Source of the DNA: Numida meleagris
Lineage: Eukaryota > Chordata > Aves > Galliformes > Numididae
Assembly (NCBI RefSeq): GCF_002078875.1
Contig: NC_034414.1
Location: 7,487,993-7,551,992 of the forward strand
Length of the DNA: 64,000 nt
Reading direction: 5' to 3'
Part shown: positions 25,695 through 55,937 of the stretch, piece by piece
Position numbering within the stretch: position 1 is the first letter of the stretch
How the letters are laid out: each line of letters starts with the position of its first letter
The notes under the pieces: generated by a model
The model's input: only the letters and a program-made list of their open reading frames with translations
Database searches by the model: none
What the model was told of the DNA's origin: nothing
Position numbers and translations under genes: made by a program

Positions 25695-26750
25695 GTAAGT
25701 ACATTATTATACACTTCCAAAGTTTGGGGAATTATGTGAGCTATTCTCAAGAACGTGGTCAGTTTGTTTGTGTACCAGTTTAAGTGTACATCAGTCTTTC
25801 TACCCCTGCTTTCGAACCCCTTGGCCCAACCAGCCAAATTCTGACTTCTAGACAGAGCAGCAGAGATCTCAGAAACATGCGGAGTTCTTAAACACTTTTT
25901 GAAAATAGTAGATGAAGAAAAATCATGTGTTTTCTTAGGAAGATCATTGGGTAATCCGCATCTATTAGCAGATGCTCGAGGGGGGTCTATGCAGGTGAAC
26001 ACCTTTTTTATTGTGTGACAGCCTACTTGGAACTCAGCCTCGGACACTAACGTCAATCAGCACTGAGACAAAAATCCACTGGAAATCATGCTTCCTTAAC
26101 GCCAGCGTTCACAGAAAACTGTCTCTGAATAAATACCATAGTTGTCTTAATCGGTTAACTATTGTCATGTAAGCGCTAAGCTCAACTACAAAGATAGAAG
26201 AAATGATAAATACATAGCCAAACACTATTGTCACAAAACTGGACTACTTCCCGTATTTGATGCTTTCTCGCTGATATATCTATTACAGTTAGCAAATTGC
26301 CATCCACATTCCTTCTCTTCTCCAGATGTTATTCTATTCCTTACAGATGAGAAAGGTAAGTTGTACGGCTCTGTACCGCAATATCTTACAGAAGTTCTCA
26401 AACCTGGATTTTGACTTAAGATCATAAATTCAAGAGAGCCATTATGAGTCCCTCCCTTTCCTTTCCTCTCATTCAGGAAGAGATCGGTGAGCGAGATGCA
26501 ATTAATGCATAACCTTGGAGAGCATCGACACACTGTGGAGAGACAGGACTGGCTTCAGATGAAACTGCAGGATGTGCACAGTGCCATTGAGGATGCCAGG
26601 ACCCAGAGGCCTCGAAACAAGGATGATATTGTCCTGGGGGAGATAAGAAATCGGAGGCTGCTCCCTGAGCATTTGCGGGCAGCAATGCAGAAGAAATCCA
26701 TCAACCTGGACAAAGCTTACATGGATGTGCTCTTTAAAACAAAGCCGTAA
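25609..26750 (+). CDS. PTH: Parathyroid hormone precursor (prepro-PTH), complete
   Basis: This is a secreted peptide hormone that raises blood calcium through the class B receptor PTH1R in bone and kidney. The coding exons are 25,609-25,694 and 26,477-26,750, joined inside a Met codon (AT|G), for 119 residues. Residues 1-25 are a signal peptide with the hydrophobic core [16 protein letters not shown] (26-31) is the pro-segment ending in the KR cleavage site. Mature hormone starts [20 protein letters not shown] (residue 32) and runs 88 residues to FKTKP. The receptor-binding stretch [14 protein letters not shown] is intact. The length equals avian PTH and exceeds the mammalian 84, the extra residues lying in the C-terminal part. 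The start has A at -3 and lies five bases into its exon. Control is probably through the upstream VDRE and CRE-like site. Confidence 0.98.
26477..26750 (+). CDS. PTH: PTH exon 3, coding part
   Basis: The acceptor is CTCTCATTCAG. The exon completes Met29, then encodes the KR cleavage site and the whole mature hormone, ending in TAA at 26,748-26,750. An open frame opening at the internal GTG (26,487) is only part of this exon. Confidence 0.97.
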
Positions 26751-26906
26751 TGAAAAGACCAAGAGCATTATATCTGTCCAAGTAAGCACGTGTCTGTAGA
26801 TCACTGATCAATTAGGGCATTTTATTTTTTTATTCAAACTATAATAAGGATTAAAGGCTCCACGCCAGGCTGCAGCCCCATTAAGATAGGCATTTCACAA
26901 CTAAAT

Positions 26907-26912
26907 AATAAA
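26907..26912 (+). terminator. Proximal PTH poly(A) signal candidate
   Basis: AATAAA 157 bases after the stop codon. It would give a short, mammal-like PTH mRNA. Confidence 0.4.
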
Positions 26913-28402
26913 ATGTATTTACAGGCCACCCACAGCCATTGCTGCTAACTCCTGGGTATCTTTTGAATGGCTAATGTAACTCATAAACTTCCAGGGGAAT
27001 TAAAAAAAAAGCAAACAAAAAAAAAAGAACAATCAAAATAGAATAAGAAAGTTGAAAAACATTTAAGACTGGTTCTATCATTCTTGTATGGAGAGCATTT
27101 GTCTGTAATCGCTAGGCCTGCTTGTACTGTAAACCAATGATGTATAAATGCATTATGTCTAGGGTTAAACTTTAACTTTGTCCTACTGAAATTACGTAAA
27201 CTTAAAGCCACTATTATTTTTCACAAGAAAGACTAAAACCAGATGGATGTCAATAAAGTAGCAAAAGCTGCACGATAATAAATTAGGATTAAAGCGTGCA
27301 AACATGAAAAATAGAAGAAGGAAGCCAAAGCTTAAGATTAAAGTGGAATGAAAGAAAATTAAAACAAATTCTGCATGAAAGAGAAGAATTTTGCGAAATA
27401 CTGAAATTAAGGGAAGGCTTTTAACTTTCCCTCTTCCAAAAGATGACAGCCTGTAATTAATTAACTGCAGAAACACTGAGAGCAGAGACTGTAGCGCATA
27501 TGAATGCACAGCCCTAGCTGTAGAACTGGGAACTGGTTCTACATGAGATAATAACAACTGAAACAAATATCTTGTTTTTATCTCTCCTTTAGTCTGTAAC
27601 CTATGAATTTCTGTATATTGTGCTTCGGCCGCACGGGTAAGTGGCTCACATAAATAAAATTATTCATCTTCACTTGTGCACTTTTACAGAACTGGGATTT
27701 CAGTTTGTTAAAACCCTGCAATGACAACCATTAAAATGTAGAAATCTATACCTGGGACAGGAACGGTTAGATAAAATGGATATAAGCAGGATTCAAAAAG
27801 AATTTGACACGAATGTGGACGGGAAAAAAACAATGAAGATAACAATAATATAAAAAAAAGAAAGCAGCAAATATAAAATAATTTTGAATTGTATATACAA
27901 GCATGTGCTTATGACCTCAACCATTTTTGAATAATAAGAATATTTTCTCTGTAGAACTAACAGCAGTTCCCTCCAAACGTTCCACTGCGAGAATTCAAAC
28001 CTCGAGCAGAATTCCTGCTCTAAGCCAACGTGTCTGTGTGGTCCCATACCACTTCTTTGTTTGTTTGATGTCCAGCACATCTCGGGGATCATGGTGAAAA
28101 ACTCATACATAATTACAAATACAAATGCAATCTGCTGGAGGCTAGAAAGGTTACTTATAACTAGTGAACTGTAGTACATAATCTAGGCTATACTGTTACT
28201 AATGTAAAGGCTCTGATGCTGCAAGCAGATGATAAACCAGTGTACATCAGTGCATTGCACACACAGGCAAGGATTCCATGCCGCTTGCCTATTTGTAGAA
28301 TCAAGGCCTTAAGGTGCACTTTCTATTTATTCTTGTATCAGACATCTGTGCTAACTTAAATAAAATTGCATTTTGTACCTATGTCTCACATATGTATTAC
28401 AA

Positions 28403-28408
28403 AATAAA
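28403..28408 (+). terminator. Distal PTH poly(A) signal candidate
   Basis: AATAAA in ACAAAATAAAGTGG, preceded 44 bases earlier by another AATAAA (28,359). It is the best fit to the remembered length of avian PTH mRNA. Confidence 0.5.
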
Positions 28409-28430
28409 GTGGACCAAAAGCTCTTGGATA

Positions 28431-30899
28431 TTATTTTAAAGCATAATAACTGAGTGACCTGTCGCTATTCTCATCTAGTTTAGCATTTGGAGCTATAGTA
28501 TTACAGCCTTTAATTTTATCACAGCAAATCACACAGTAAATTCAAAAATAATAATGAAAGAGTTTTTAATCTTTCCTTTTGTCTTCCATGCATAAAAAGT
28601 CATACCAATGGTTACAAATAAAGGTGTTTACCTAGTACAAATCCACCTGCATCCTCTCGCAATAATGACACATGCAGAAACTATACAAACTTTCAGTGTC
28701 AAAGTCATAAACTCTTTCCTTTTGATCTAAGCAAAGAATTCTATTATCCATACAATTTGTTCTACCTAATCTTCAGCTGTTCAGCAGATGAAAAATGCTT
28801 ACACAAATATATAAACTTCCTTTATGCTTCAAAAAATACTTACTGTTTACAGAGGGCTACACCACCGAATGCTGTTTATCTGGAAATGGAGTCACAAACT
28901 GTGTCCAGCACTGTCACATTTTTTGCTAAAATCACAGTTACTTTGCCCACACAGTATGACTCTTCAGAAGGACTAAAGCCAGCACACTGGCAGGCAAATT
29001 AACGCTATGTAATAAAACCCTCCCGCCCCCCTCAAAAAAGATGTAATTCAAATGAAATTTCTTCTTGAAGGAATTGTTTAGAAAACAGATTTGTTACAGC
29101 TTTTCAGCAGAAAACTGATCAAGTGTTGCAGCACTAGGAAGAAGAAAAGAAATAAGAGAGCCATTTAAACACCTAAATATGATGATAAATAATAACAAGA
29201 GAAGTCAGAATGGAAACAAATAAAAAGAGGCATGATAAAGAGCTGAGGTAGAACAAACAGTAAAGGGAAACAAATGGCATTGACTACCTATCTTTCTACA
29301 AGAATGGGGAAACAGAGGCAAACAACTGAGCTTGCACATGGCTGAATACTAGCTCAGATTTTTTCATAAGAATCAAAATCTCTCCTGTACCCAATGTCAC
29401 TGGAGGAGACAGTCTTGACTCTTCCGTGCATTCAAGCTCTTTTCCCACAGACACTGCTCTTTCAACCTCTTCTCCCTGCCTTAAATTCTCACCAGAGTGT
29501 GTACTTGCATCTAAGCAATGTAAATCCTAAGTGAGCTGCATTCCACAACAGAATCAGACATGCATGTGACCACCAGCGAAGACTTCTTATGTCTCCTGTC
29601 ACAGCGAGGAAAGGTTAGAAAAGTGCTAAGTCCTTTCACATCCACAGGATCTGCCTTGCAAAGGTGGGGTTCTATGTTATCTCTAGACAGCCTCTTCCCC
29701 TCCCTGAAGTTGGTTTGGTTTTCTTAGCTGCAGTAAACACTGCTGTTTTGTACTGCTCAGCTTACTGGAAAATAGTGTGCACCATCTGACTCCTCGCCTA
29801 GCTAGCACATTCAAATGCTTTTGTGCAGCCTGCATTGTCCGTCATTGTTCTACTTGTGGATTTCTAGAACTGTGTGGTTCACTTCTGTGGCTATTGTAAA
29901 GTATGAAAAAGAGAATTTTTGCGTTCTGCATCGCAGCAGAGCTTCAAGTCTTTTATGGGGCATATTTCTATAATAAAGGTACAAAACCTCTTGGCCAAGG
30001 GGAATTGGCTATTGAGTTCCATCTAGTCTTTGGAATCCGGTAGCCAGTCTGTCAACTTCCTCCACTAGTTTGGTAGTGTCATTTGAAAAATAAACGATAG
30101 CAATACATTTTTAAGTCTGACAACACCTGAACTCAGACTGTCACGCACAGTTTTGCAACACTCCCATCTGATTCATAAATACTAGTTCAGCTAGAATTAC
30201 CCTGGCAACTACTCACTGCACAACAGTTAAGACATCCATGTGTGTATGTCTGTAAGTCTTTGTCACTAATATTTCTTATCATTCAGATATCTCTTGTTTT
30301 CCTTGTCCCTTTTCTGTCAAGTTCTATCCTCTCAATTTTCATGAGTAACAATCAGCTAAAAATAGCTTTAGTTTCCAACTCCACTGCCAAAAAGCCAGCC
30401 ACTGCAATTTAAGCACTTAAATAGAAGCATAACCCATCATATTACTGTTCACTGATTGATGCTTTAAGGCAGAGCCCTGCTCAAGGTGAACAGACTCATC
30501 TGTAGGACACAGACACAAGCTCCCTCACGCCTGCACAGCTTCCCTGAGAGGTCTGGTGCAACAGTGGCTCAGAATGGCATTTCATGATACTCTGGCCCGC
30601 CCGTGTGCACAGTGGCAGATTTTGACAGCGGGATTGTTCCCCCGAGTAATCATTTTCCAATTAACCTGGCTTCCCATAGCGCACAAAGGGGAACAGACAG
30701 ATGCTCAAAAGGTAGGGTATCGTTCTGCCGATATGAGAGTCAAGCTCTGCCTGCATTTAATCATGGTGATACAGAGAATAACTTAGACAAATATCGCTGA
30801 CAGACACAGCTCCAGCTAGGGCTTGGGATCAGCTGCTTCTCCCTGCACGGAACTCATTGTCATCTCCACAGCCGAGACACTTCAGCACACTGCAGATGC
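28431..30899. other. PTH-BTBD10 intergenic region, nothing recognised
   Basis: AT-rich at first, with rising GC towards the BTBD10 CpG island. Open frames are short and unsupported by splice sites. The stretch 30,590-30,800 (ATTTTCCAATTAACC, GCATTTAATCATGG) could be a conserved regulatory element, but this cannot be judged without alignment. Confidence 0.45.
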
Positions 30900-31148
30900 C
30901 CATAACGCGGACACGGCAGTTCTGCAGGGGAACTGCGGAACGAAACCCTCAGCACCGCTCCCTCAGCACCGCTCTGCGCGGGAACGCTCGCAGCACCGCC
31001 CCGCCGTTGCCGGTTACCTTCAGCCGGGAGGCGGGAGCGGCTCTTCAGCCCCGGCGGGCGGCGCCCGCTCTCCAGCGCCGCCTCTGAGCCCACACGCCGG
31101 CAGCCCGGGAGGAGGCTCCGCCTGTTTGGCCGCACACCCTCCGCGGCC

Positions 31149-31232
31149 GGGACCTGGATCGGGACTGGGACGAGGACTGGGGCCGGAATCTGGATCGGGA
31201 TTCGGACGGGGACCGAGATTCGGACGGGGACC
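31149..31232 (+). repeat. Imperfect hexanucleotide tandem array
   Basis: Fourteen consecutive 6-base units in perfect phase fit the pattern GGGAYN loosely: GGGACC, TGGATC, GGGACT, GGGACG, AGGACT, GGGGCC and so on. The last third contains an 18-base higher-order unit, GGGACC GAGATT CGGACG. No base is inserted or lost between units, so every frame reads as dipeptide-like repeats. It lies about 250 bases upstream of the likely BTBD10 start. Confidence 0.85.
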
Positions 31233-31370
31233 GTACGGCGCGGCCCCGGGGCGGTGGCAGCCCTCAGGCGGCCCCGGCCGGCGACGCCATAGCAACGGCC
31301 GCCTCGCGCCGCCGGCCCTCCCCTAGCAACGGCGTCGCCGCGCGCCTCGCCCCGCCCTCGCCTTTTCAAG

Positions 31371-31430
31371 TCTCGTGAGATCCGGCAGCCTCCGTCTCTT
31401 CCTCTGTGCGTTGCCGCGGCTCTCGCGAGA
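31371..31430 (+). promoter_or_regulatory. Paired TCTCGCGAGA elements
   Basis: TCTCGCGAGA at 31,421-31,430 is the exact palindromic CGCG element of housekeeping promoters, known to bind BANP when unmethylated. TCTCGTGAGA at 31,371-31,380 is the same with one C-to-T change, the product expected from CpG deamination. Their starts are exactly 50 bases apart. Confidence 0.8.
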
Positions 31431-31504
31431 GGTGGCGGTTGCCAGGCCCGAGCTCAGCGGCCGGCGGCGGCGGCGGGTGGAGGCCGAGTCGCGGCGTCGT
31501 GCGG
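31400..31504 (+). other. BTBD10: BTBD10 exon 1 (non-coding), left edge estimated
   Basis: The right edge is set by GCGG|GTGAGT at 31,505. The start site lies somewhere in the CpG island, probably near the CGCG elements, so the left edge is approximate. Intron 1 is about 6.3 kb. Confidence 0.55.
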
Positions 31505-34500
31505 GTGAGTGGCGGCAGGACGACGCGGAGCCGGCCCCGGGGGGAGGGCTGCGTGCGGGGCTGTCGGCTCGCTCCTTGCGCTCGGAGGGCGCGGATGGTG
31601 GCGGTGTTGCATCCCTGAGCCGCGGCGCCCGGGCTGTCCCCGCGGCAGGGCAGGACCGGGCCGGGACCGGTGTGTCCGTAGGGGCGCTGGGAGCGCAGCG
31701 GCTCCGTCAGGGCGGTGCGCGGGCACGGCTCTGCTCCCTGCCGCGGGCTGAGCGCTCCGTGCGTCGCTTGTTTCAGTCGTGTGACGTTTACCGGTAAAAC
31801 CTGCAGCTGCCGTGAGGGCTGTGCCCAAGCGGCGTGTCGCCTGGGGCTGCCGGGCAGCTGCGTTTACCTCTGAGCGTTCTGAGCAAAGGCCTGTCCGTTC
31901 GAGTGATTTTGTGAGGTAAATATCGTTTTGAAACTCTTTTCCCCGTGTAACCGTGTTCTGTTTACAGAAAAATCTCTTTGGCAACCAAGCCGGCATGTAC
32001 AGCAGTAGCCCATCATCCCGTGTTTTTTCTTTGAAATAGCTTTTGTTCCTCGCTCTTGCTTCTACATCGCGTTCCTTTTCATTTCTGATATCATCGCACG
32101 TGTCACTCCAGAGCTCTTTTCTTACAGAATTCGGATCCAGCTCTATCTCAGGCCTTTCTCAGGGCTGTTTCCACCAGCTGCCTGGCTGCAGTCTGAAGCA
32201 GTGGATGAGCATTGCTCTTGGTGTCCCTACCTGTTGGCTGCCTTTCCCAGGTCCAGCGACATGCTTCATGTTTCTCAGTAACCTCTTGACTGTCGTCTTT
32301 TGTTCGTAATTTTGTTCACCTCCTTCTTTGTGAATCATCTTGAGTAATTTATTTAAGTAGTGCTTATCGCTTGCTTCAGCCTTTCCCCAGAGCACCCTCT
32401 TTTTCTCTCTTCAATTTGCTGCTGGATTAGATGGCCCAGAAGTACAATTCGAATTACCATCTTTGCACTGGTCACAGTTCTTACCTTGACATTTCACACT
32501 CATTTTCTTCTTCTCTGAACTAAAAATCTGTCCGTGCATCATCTTGCGGAGGTTAACTTGAATTCATATAGCTTCAACACAAGCGCAGCCAAAAGGAGCT
32601 GGGTGGATTTCGAGTATTCCTCCTTAATTAAGGAAAACCATTCAACTGTATTTGTTTTGTGAGTCTGCCATTATGGATTTGTCTTTGACTAGGTGTCTTT
32701 CTTGCGAAACATGAGAGATTTTTTTCTCCTGTTGAGATATGTAAATCTTCCAAAGGGCTTCTAAAATTACATCTAGGTTTGTCCCATTTCTGTCTCAAAA
32801 ACTCATTACATTCTATGACGTCCTGTCTGTGATCATCATTGACATCTCCCTGTGATGTTGTTTGAGACTGTTCTTTCCACAAATTTTTCAGCATGTAGCA
32901 TTTGTGCTTTCACCCAGATTTTAGCGCCAGGAAGACAGCAACCCAAAGCAGCTCTCCTGTTGCCTATTGAATCTTGCTTTTCCTTTTTAGGCACACTGGT
33001 ATTTGAAAATTGTTAAATGGTTCGTGTGTGGTTGACGCTGCTTATTACGTTAGTCACAGATGTCATCGCTGTTGGTTTTTCTGTCACCTGGTTCTAATTT
33101 GTATGCTTTCTTTGATTGCATGCTTGAGAACGGGGCCTCCTGTATGTGTACAGAAACATTAAATTTTCATTATGAGCCGATATTTTTCAGTACAGCTTTC
33201 ATTAATAGCATTGTTTAAATCTTGGCCTAGTATTGTTCCTTATCAGTAAATGTATGTAGCTTTTATGCTGGAGGGCAACAGGGGATGGGGGGATTGCAGC
33301 CACACACAGTTAGCTTCTGCTGCTTCTGGTCTTGCAGTGGTAGCTAGGATGCTGATTTTATGTAGAAGTTGCTCGATCCTCTTAGTGCCATGTATAATTT
33401 TTCTTCAAGATAAACCTCGACGGGCTTTACTTACTGAATCCAAATACAGAAGGGGGGAAAAATCACCTGCCTTCTGCTTTGTAGGCTTAGATATCAGATA
33501 GGTGTTTATGATTCCTGAAGGGAGTGTGACTATAAAGTTAAAGCCTGCGTGATAGCCACTGAGTGTCTGTTACTCATGGTGCAGTAGAAATGGAAGTATC
33601 AGCTTCATGTGACTTTTTATTGATTTGGGTTTTTTGTTTGCTTTTCTTACTCATTAAAAGAAGCTTGCCCTACTGGCTGGATGTCAGTGCTATACTGCAA
33701 AGTAAGTTTCTGAGCTATGCTTTCAGCAGTCTAAGTTTGGTAACGTTTCAGTGAGGAGGATTGATAAAACTACTGTATGTGTCTGAGTTGTGGCTGCTGT
33801 CTGCAGTGGTTTGGAAGAAACTGGGCAGGTATGGATTTCCACGATAGATGGTGTTTGCAAGTGTGCTTTGAACTGCATTTCTGAAGAAGGATGTAATATC
33901 ACTGTGCTGACATTTCCAGTAAATCTTACCTGTTAGCTGGTTTTTGTTAGTACTTTGACTAGAGGCGGTGAACAGCACTGTCACTCCATACTAGAAGTCT
34001 AAAGAATCTCAACTTCGGAGTTGCCCTTTCACAGCTGATGCTGGGTTTGGTGACTTATCTGCTGGATCCTTCTGATTAACCTTGTTCGACCTTACAGAGT
34101 AGTTAGCTGAGGAGGCCTGGTTAGAGCTGATGAGCTGCTGAAACCTGTCCCACTAGAGGAAAACCTTCTGACTGATGCTTAAATCTGAATAGCTATGAGT
34201 CTGCTGAGGTGTTACATTGTTAGTTATTATGATGCTGTATTCTGTATTCCTAGCTGGAGCAGTCAGTTTTTGTTACACACCCTGAGACAGAAGATGGCTC
34301 CTTGGGCCTCTGCTTCAAAACTTTAGGGCTATTTTAATCATCCTCTTTAGTTAGCCGCTGGAGATTTGCAGCCTTCCAAGTATCCTCAGTAAATACAATG
34401 TGGCTGTCTTCAAGATTTTACTGTGTCTCTGTGGCCTACAAAATTCATAAATTAGCGATGACTCTAGCTTCAAGTTGACGTGAGCAATTCTAATGCTGTG

Positions 34501-37500
34501 TTGAAAGCTTTGTAAATCGAAGTCTGCTTCCTGACTTGCAGCAGTGCTGTTATACAGAGTTTCTCCTAGTGCTAATTTTCTAGCATTGAGTAGGAAATCC
34601 TTATTTGCACCTAGAGAATGGCAACAGTTTAGCCAATATGCCAGTGTTTAGTGATCTACACAGGATTTTTGTATCTGATTTTTCTTTGTTTTTATTTTAT
34701 CTTTTTAATGTGCTCCCAGTGCCTTCTTACCATCACCAGCATTTTGGGTGAAGTTGCTTGATTTCATGGAAGGCACTGGGTGGTATATGGGGCATTGTCC
34801 TCCAGCACTTTTTTTACACTCAAGGTCTGAATGTTCTGCAAAGAGCATTTGCTGTAGTATAAACAGCACATATAGCTGACATTGTGAATCTGTCTCCCTC
34901 CCCTCCCCCCAAAAAAATCATTTGAACCACAGTTGAAGCATTTTTTTTAATGGATTTGCAGAATTTAAATTACTTTGCAATTAGAAGATGCTATATTGAT
35001 TCTGTGAACTAACTTAGTAGCTTCATGCTTTGCTCTTATTTATGGCTTCATTGGCTTGCAAAAATTGGAATAAAATTGATAAACAGTTGTTTATAATCAG
35101 CTCAAAAGTGCTATCAGTAATGATCAAGAGAAAAATGGGCTGCATTATAGCAAAATATTTCTTAGAGAAGTATTATTTGTAGCTCCTGTTGAGTAGAGAG
35201 TGCAGCAGAGATTGTTGCTTGTTTGCAGCTGTTTTCCACATAAAGCTGGAAAAAGAAATAGAGCTGTTCAGGAGGGGCGGTCCAGTTTGGTCCTTTCTGC
35301 CCCTCTGTCTAATCTATTGTTTGTAGTGGCTTAAGCGTGGTGCTGCATAGCAAAGCAGATTGAGGAACCGATCCTACTTAAAGCATCCTTTTTCTCCTTG
35401 TGCATGTGAAACTACGCCCTCATGTTGACTCTGGTCACTTTCATTGTGTGAAAGATGTGGAGAAGGCAGCCAGCATGAAACAACTTCAAGTGGCTTTCGT
35501 GTGTCCTTGCAGCCGCAGTTCTTCTAATAACAGCCCATTTACATATCTTTCCAATGCCAAAGCTTAATTCACGTGCCGGTTCTTACTTCAGTGAAATGAA
35601 TGAGACCTTGCTGCTGGAAGACAAATTGACTCCAGAACAGGCACCTGGTGTGGTCCATGTGTTTGTAAGACTGTAGATGGGATAGAAGAGAAGTGTGGAA
35701 GCAAGGTGCTGGTGAACCTGCCACAGGGTGCTTGGCAGTGGGGGAGCACGGGCAGGCAGCTGCCCTCCTCAGCACCTGGGTGTTGTTGGCTTGCCAGGCA
35801 GACCGCACAACTGCGGGCAGGTAATGGGGTGGTTCCCTTGGGAGAATCTCTTTGCTATTTTTTCTAAGCTATGTTGGTTCCCAAGAGTAGCGCTTTGGGG
35901 GGGAAAAAAAGTCTTGCTGGAGTGATTCAGTCTAATGAACACAATTTGTTTCAGTCCAAGATAAAATGTCTTTACTTCTGTATTCCTTGTGCTTGAAAAT
36001 GGTTTGTGCTGCACCTGAATTCTGGGTGCTGGCTGCTAAAGGAACTCGCTACTGGTTTTGTAAACCAAGCTTCCTTCCCCTTAGCTCCTTAATAATGCTC
36101 CTTCCTCTCTGAAATAGGCTGTAGACTTCTTTAAACATCTAAGCACACTTGACAAATGAGTGCAAACGCTATAACCATCTACATTAATATAACGTCATCA
36201 CGCAGTGACCATGCTTTGGTAAAGCTTTCGTAACTGGAATTTCCAGGTAATATGCAGTGAACACTTGTTGGGGCTTTTTGCATGAGAAAGTTGAGTGCCT
36301 GCTGTAATTCATATTGAAATGCTTTTTTTCCTTTCCTGACTTCATATGGACAGGTGACCTTAGTTTTCTGATCAAAGTGCATTGGATTATAGAAACTGTA
36401 ACAGGAAAAGAAACACTCTTGTGTAGGAGATTGTAAAATGCTGCAGCTTTAACATTGTTAAGTCTTTAAGCAGCTGTGCGTTGCTTTGCAAGTCAATGGT
36501 GCTGAAGTCAAAAGGTTAAGCAAGTATCTAAATTTTGCTCGTGGGAGAACATAAGGGATTTACAGGGCATGCTATAGATAATCTGTTTACTTATTTTAGC
36601 TGCAAAAAATATTTCATCCTGGGATGTAGTATAAAATCTATTTTCTCTGTTAAAACTAAACATGGAAAAAAAATAATATGCAACTATTATTTTTAAGTAA
36701 CTTGTTCTCTGCCATTCTCCCGTGATGAAAAAGTTTGGGGTCTAAATATAGCTGAGAGTTTTTCTCTTTCCATGACTAAAATGTCTTTATCTGAGAAGCT
36801 ACAGTGTTTTACAGGAAAAGCCCCAGTTCCTTCGGAACTTGCTTCCAAAAAGGATTGAGTTGCATGGAGTGTAATGGAAATGTACTGAATACGGGGGTGG
36901 GAGAATATGTTATGTTTCTAAAATATTTAACCTAAGTCTTTGGAGAAATGTGGCAATCTTCTCTATCTGTTCCTGGATTTTTCCAGATGCTGTAGAACCA
37001 TCAGATGTTTACTTTTGGCTACTTGACCACTTTTGTAAGCAGATTACTGTATACAACTGTCTTGACAAAAGGACCGCTTCTAGATACTGCTTTAAATCCG
37101 GATATTTAGGATTGGCTGTCTTGATTGACAGTCACAGAGTTAAATTATCTCTGAGTGAAGTTTAGTGCATATTTAACAATAATGGATCTCAGCCAAAGCA
37201 AAGGTAGGGTTAATGATTTCTACTTTGCAACGTGTTTTTTTTCTCTTCTGCAAAATTCAGTGAAACTGGACAGGATTGAGTGTTGCTAAGAATTGCTGTT
37301 GATCCCCTTTTGGAGTGAAGACTCAGATAAAACTGTTAATGGTAATTATGTTTTTCGCTTGGGCAACCACTCAAACTGTAGAACTGTTGATCTCCTTTCA
37401 ACATTGGGATCTTCTCTGGAATTAACTTCATCCATTTGGAAGGAAGCTATGATGTGTTTGCCTCATGTTTTCTAACCAGCAACTTTTCTGTTTGGACACG

Positions 37501-37766
37501 GTGGAATTAAGTGTGGCAGGATTTAAGCTGTTTACCAAAATGTACAGAACTATGTTCCTTAAAGCAAAAGCTCTTTAGTGCAGGTATCAGCAAAATGTGT
37601 AGAAGATTATTGCTGTGTAATGTTGAAGTCGTGCTTGAGAATATCCTGCGTTCTATGATTTTTATTCTAAAAAATGAAAGCTAACCACACTAAAATGTGC
37701 ATTTGTCATCTTTTATTTTCCTATGTGGCATTTTTTTAAAAGGTAAACACTGCTCTCTTAATGTAG
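31505..37766 (+). other. BTBD10: BTBD10 intron 1
   Basis: No second gene, RNA gene or clear mobile element was recognised. The open frames are short and unsupported. The right edge is uncertain because exon 2 may start at 37,767 (after CTCTCTTAATGTAG) or at 37,821 (after AAGCTTGCAG). Confidence 0.55.
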
Positions 37767-37803
37767 GTTGTGAGTGCTGCATGTGTGCTTTTGAGAGCGG
37801 TAG

Positions 37804-55937
<18,134 letters not shown>

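Larger units (their letters stand above)
26751..28430 (+). other. PTH: PTH 3' UTR, probably long, with several poly(A) signals
   Basis: AATAAA occurs at 26,907, 27,653, 28,359 and 28,403. From memory, chicken PTH mRNA is about 2.3 kb, far longer than the mammalian one. A transcript of exons 1 and 2 plus exon 3 to about 28,430 would be about 2.2 kb before the tail, which favours the 28,403 signal. Use of the first signal would give only about 0.7 kb. The segment is AT-rich and shows no coding potential. Confidence 0.6.
30900..31800 (+). promoter_or_regulatory. BTBD10: BTBD10 promoter CpG island
   Basis: About 900 bases, very rich in G, C and CpG, with no plausible TATA box: a typical housekeeping promoter. 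It contains two TAGCAACGGC repeats (31,290 and 31,324) that look like RFX X-box half sites. It also has two CGCG-type elements (31,371 and 31,421) and a GTGAGT donor at 31,505. Long open frames on both strands here (for example 30,860-31,369 minus) reflect base composition, not genes. Confidence 0.85.

Noticed and set aside
30823..31369. Overlapping 167- and 169-codon frames on both strands at the CpG island
   Set aside because: GC-rich DNA has few stops; the Pro/Arg/Gly-rich products with dipeptide repeats come from the hexanucleotide array and carry no known domain.
31454..31996. 180-codon minus-strand frame over the BTBD10 start
   Set aside because: Same base-composition effect; no domain and it overlaps the exon 1 donor antisense.
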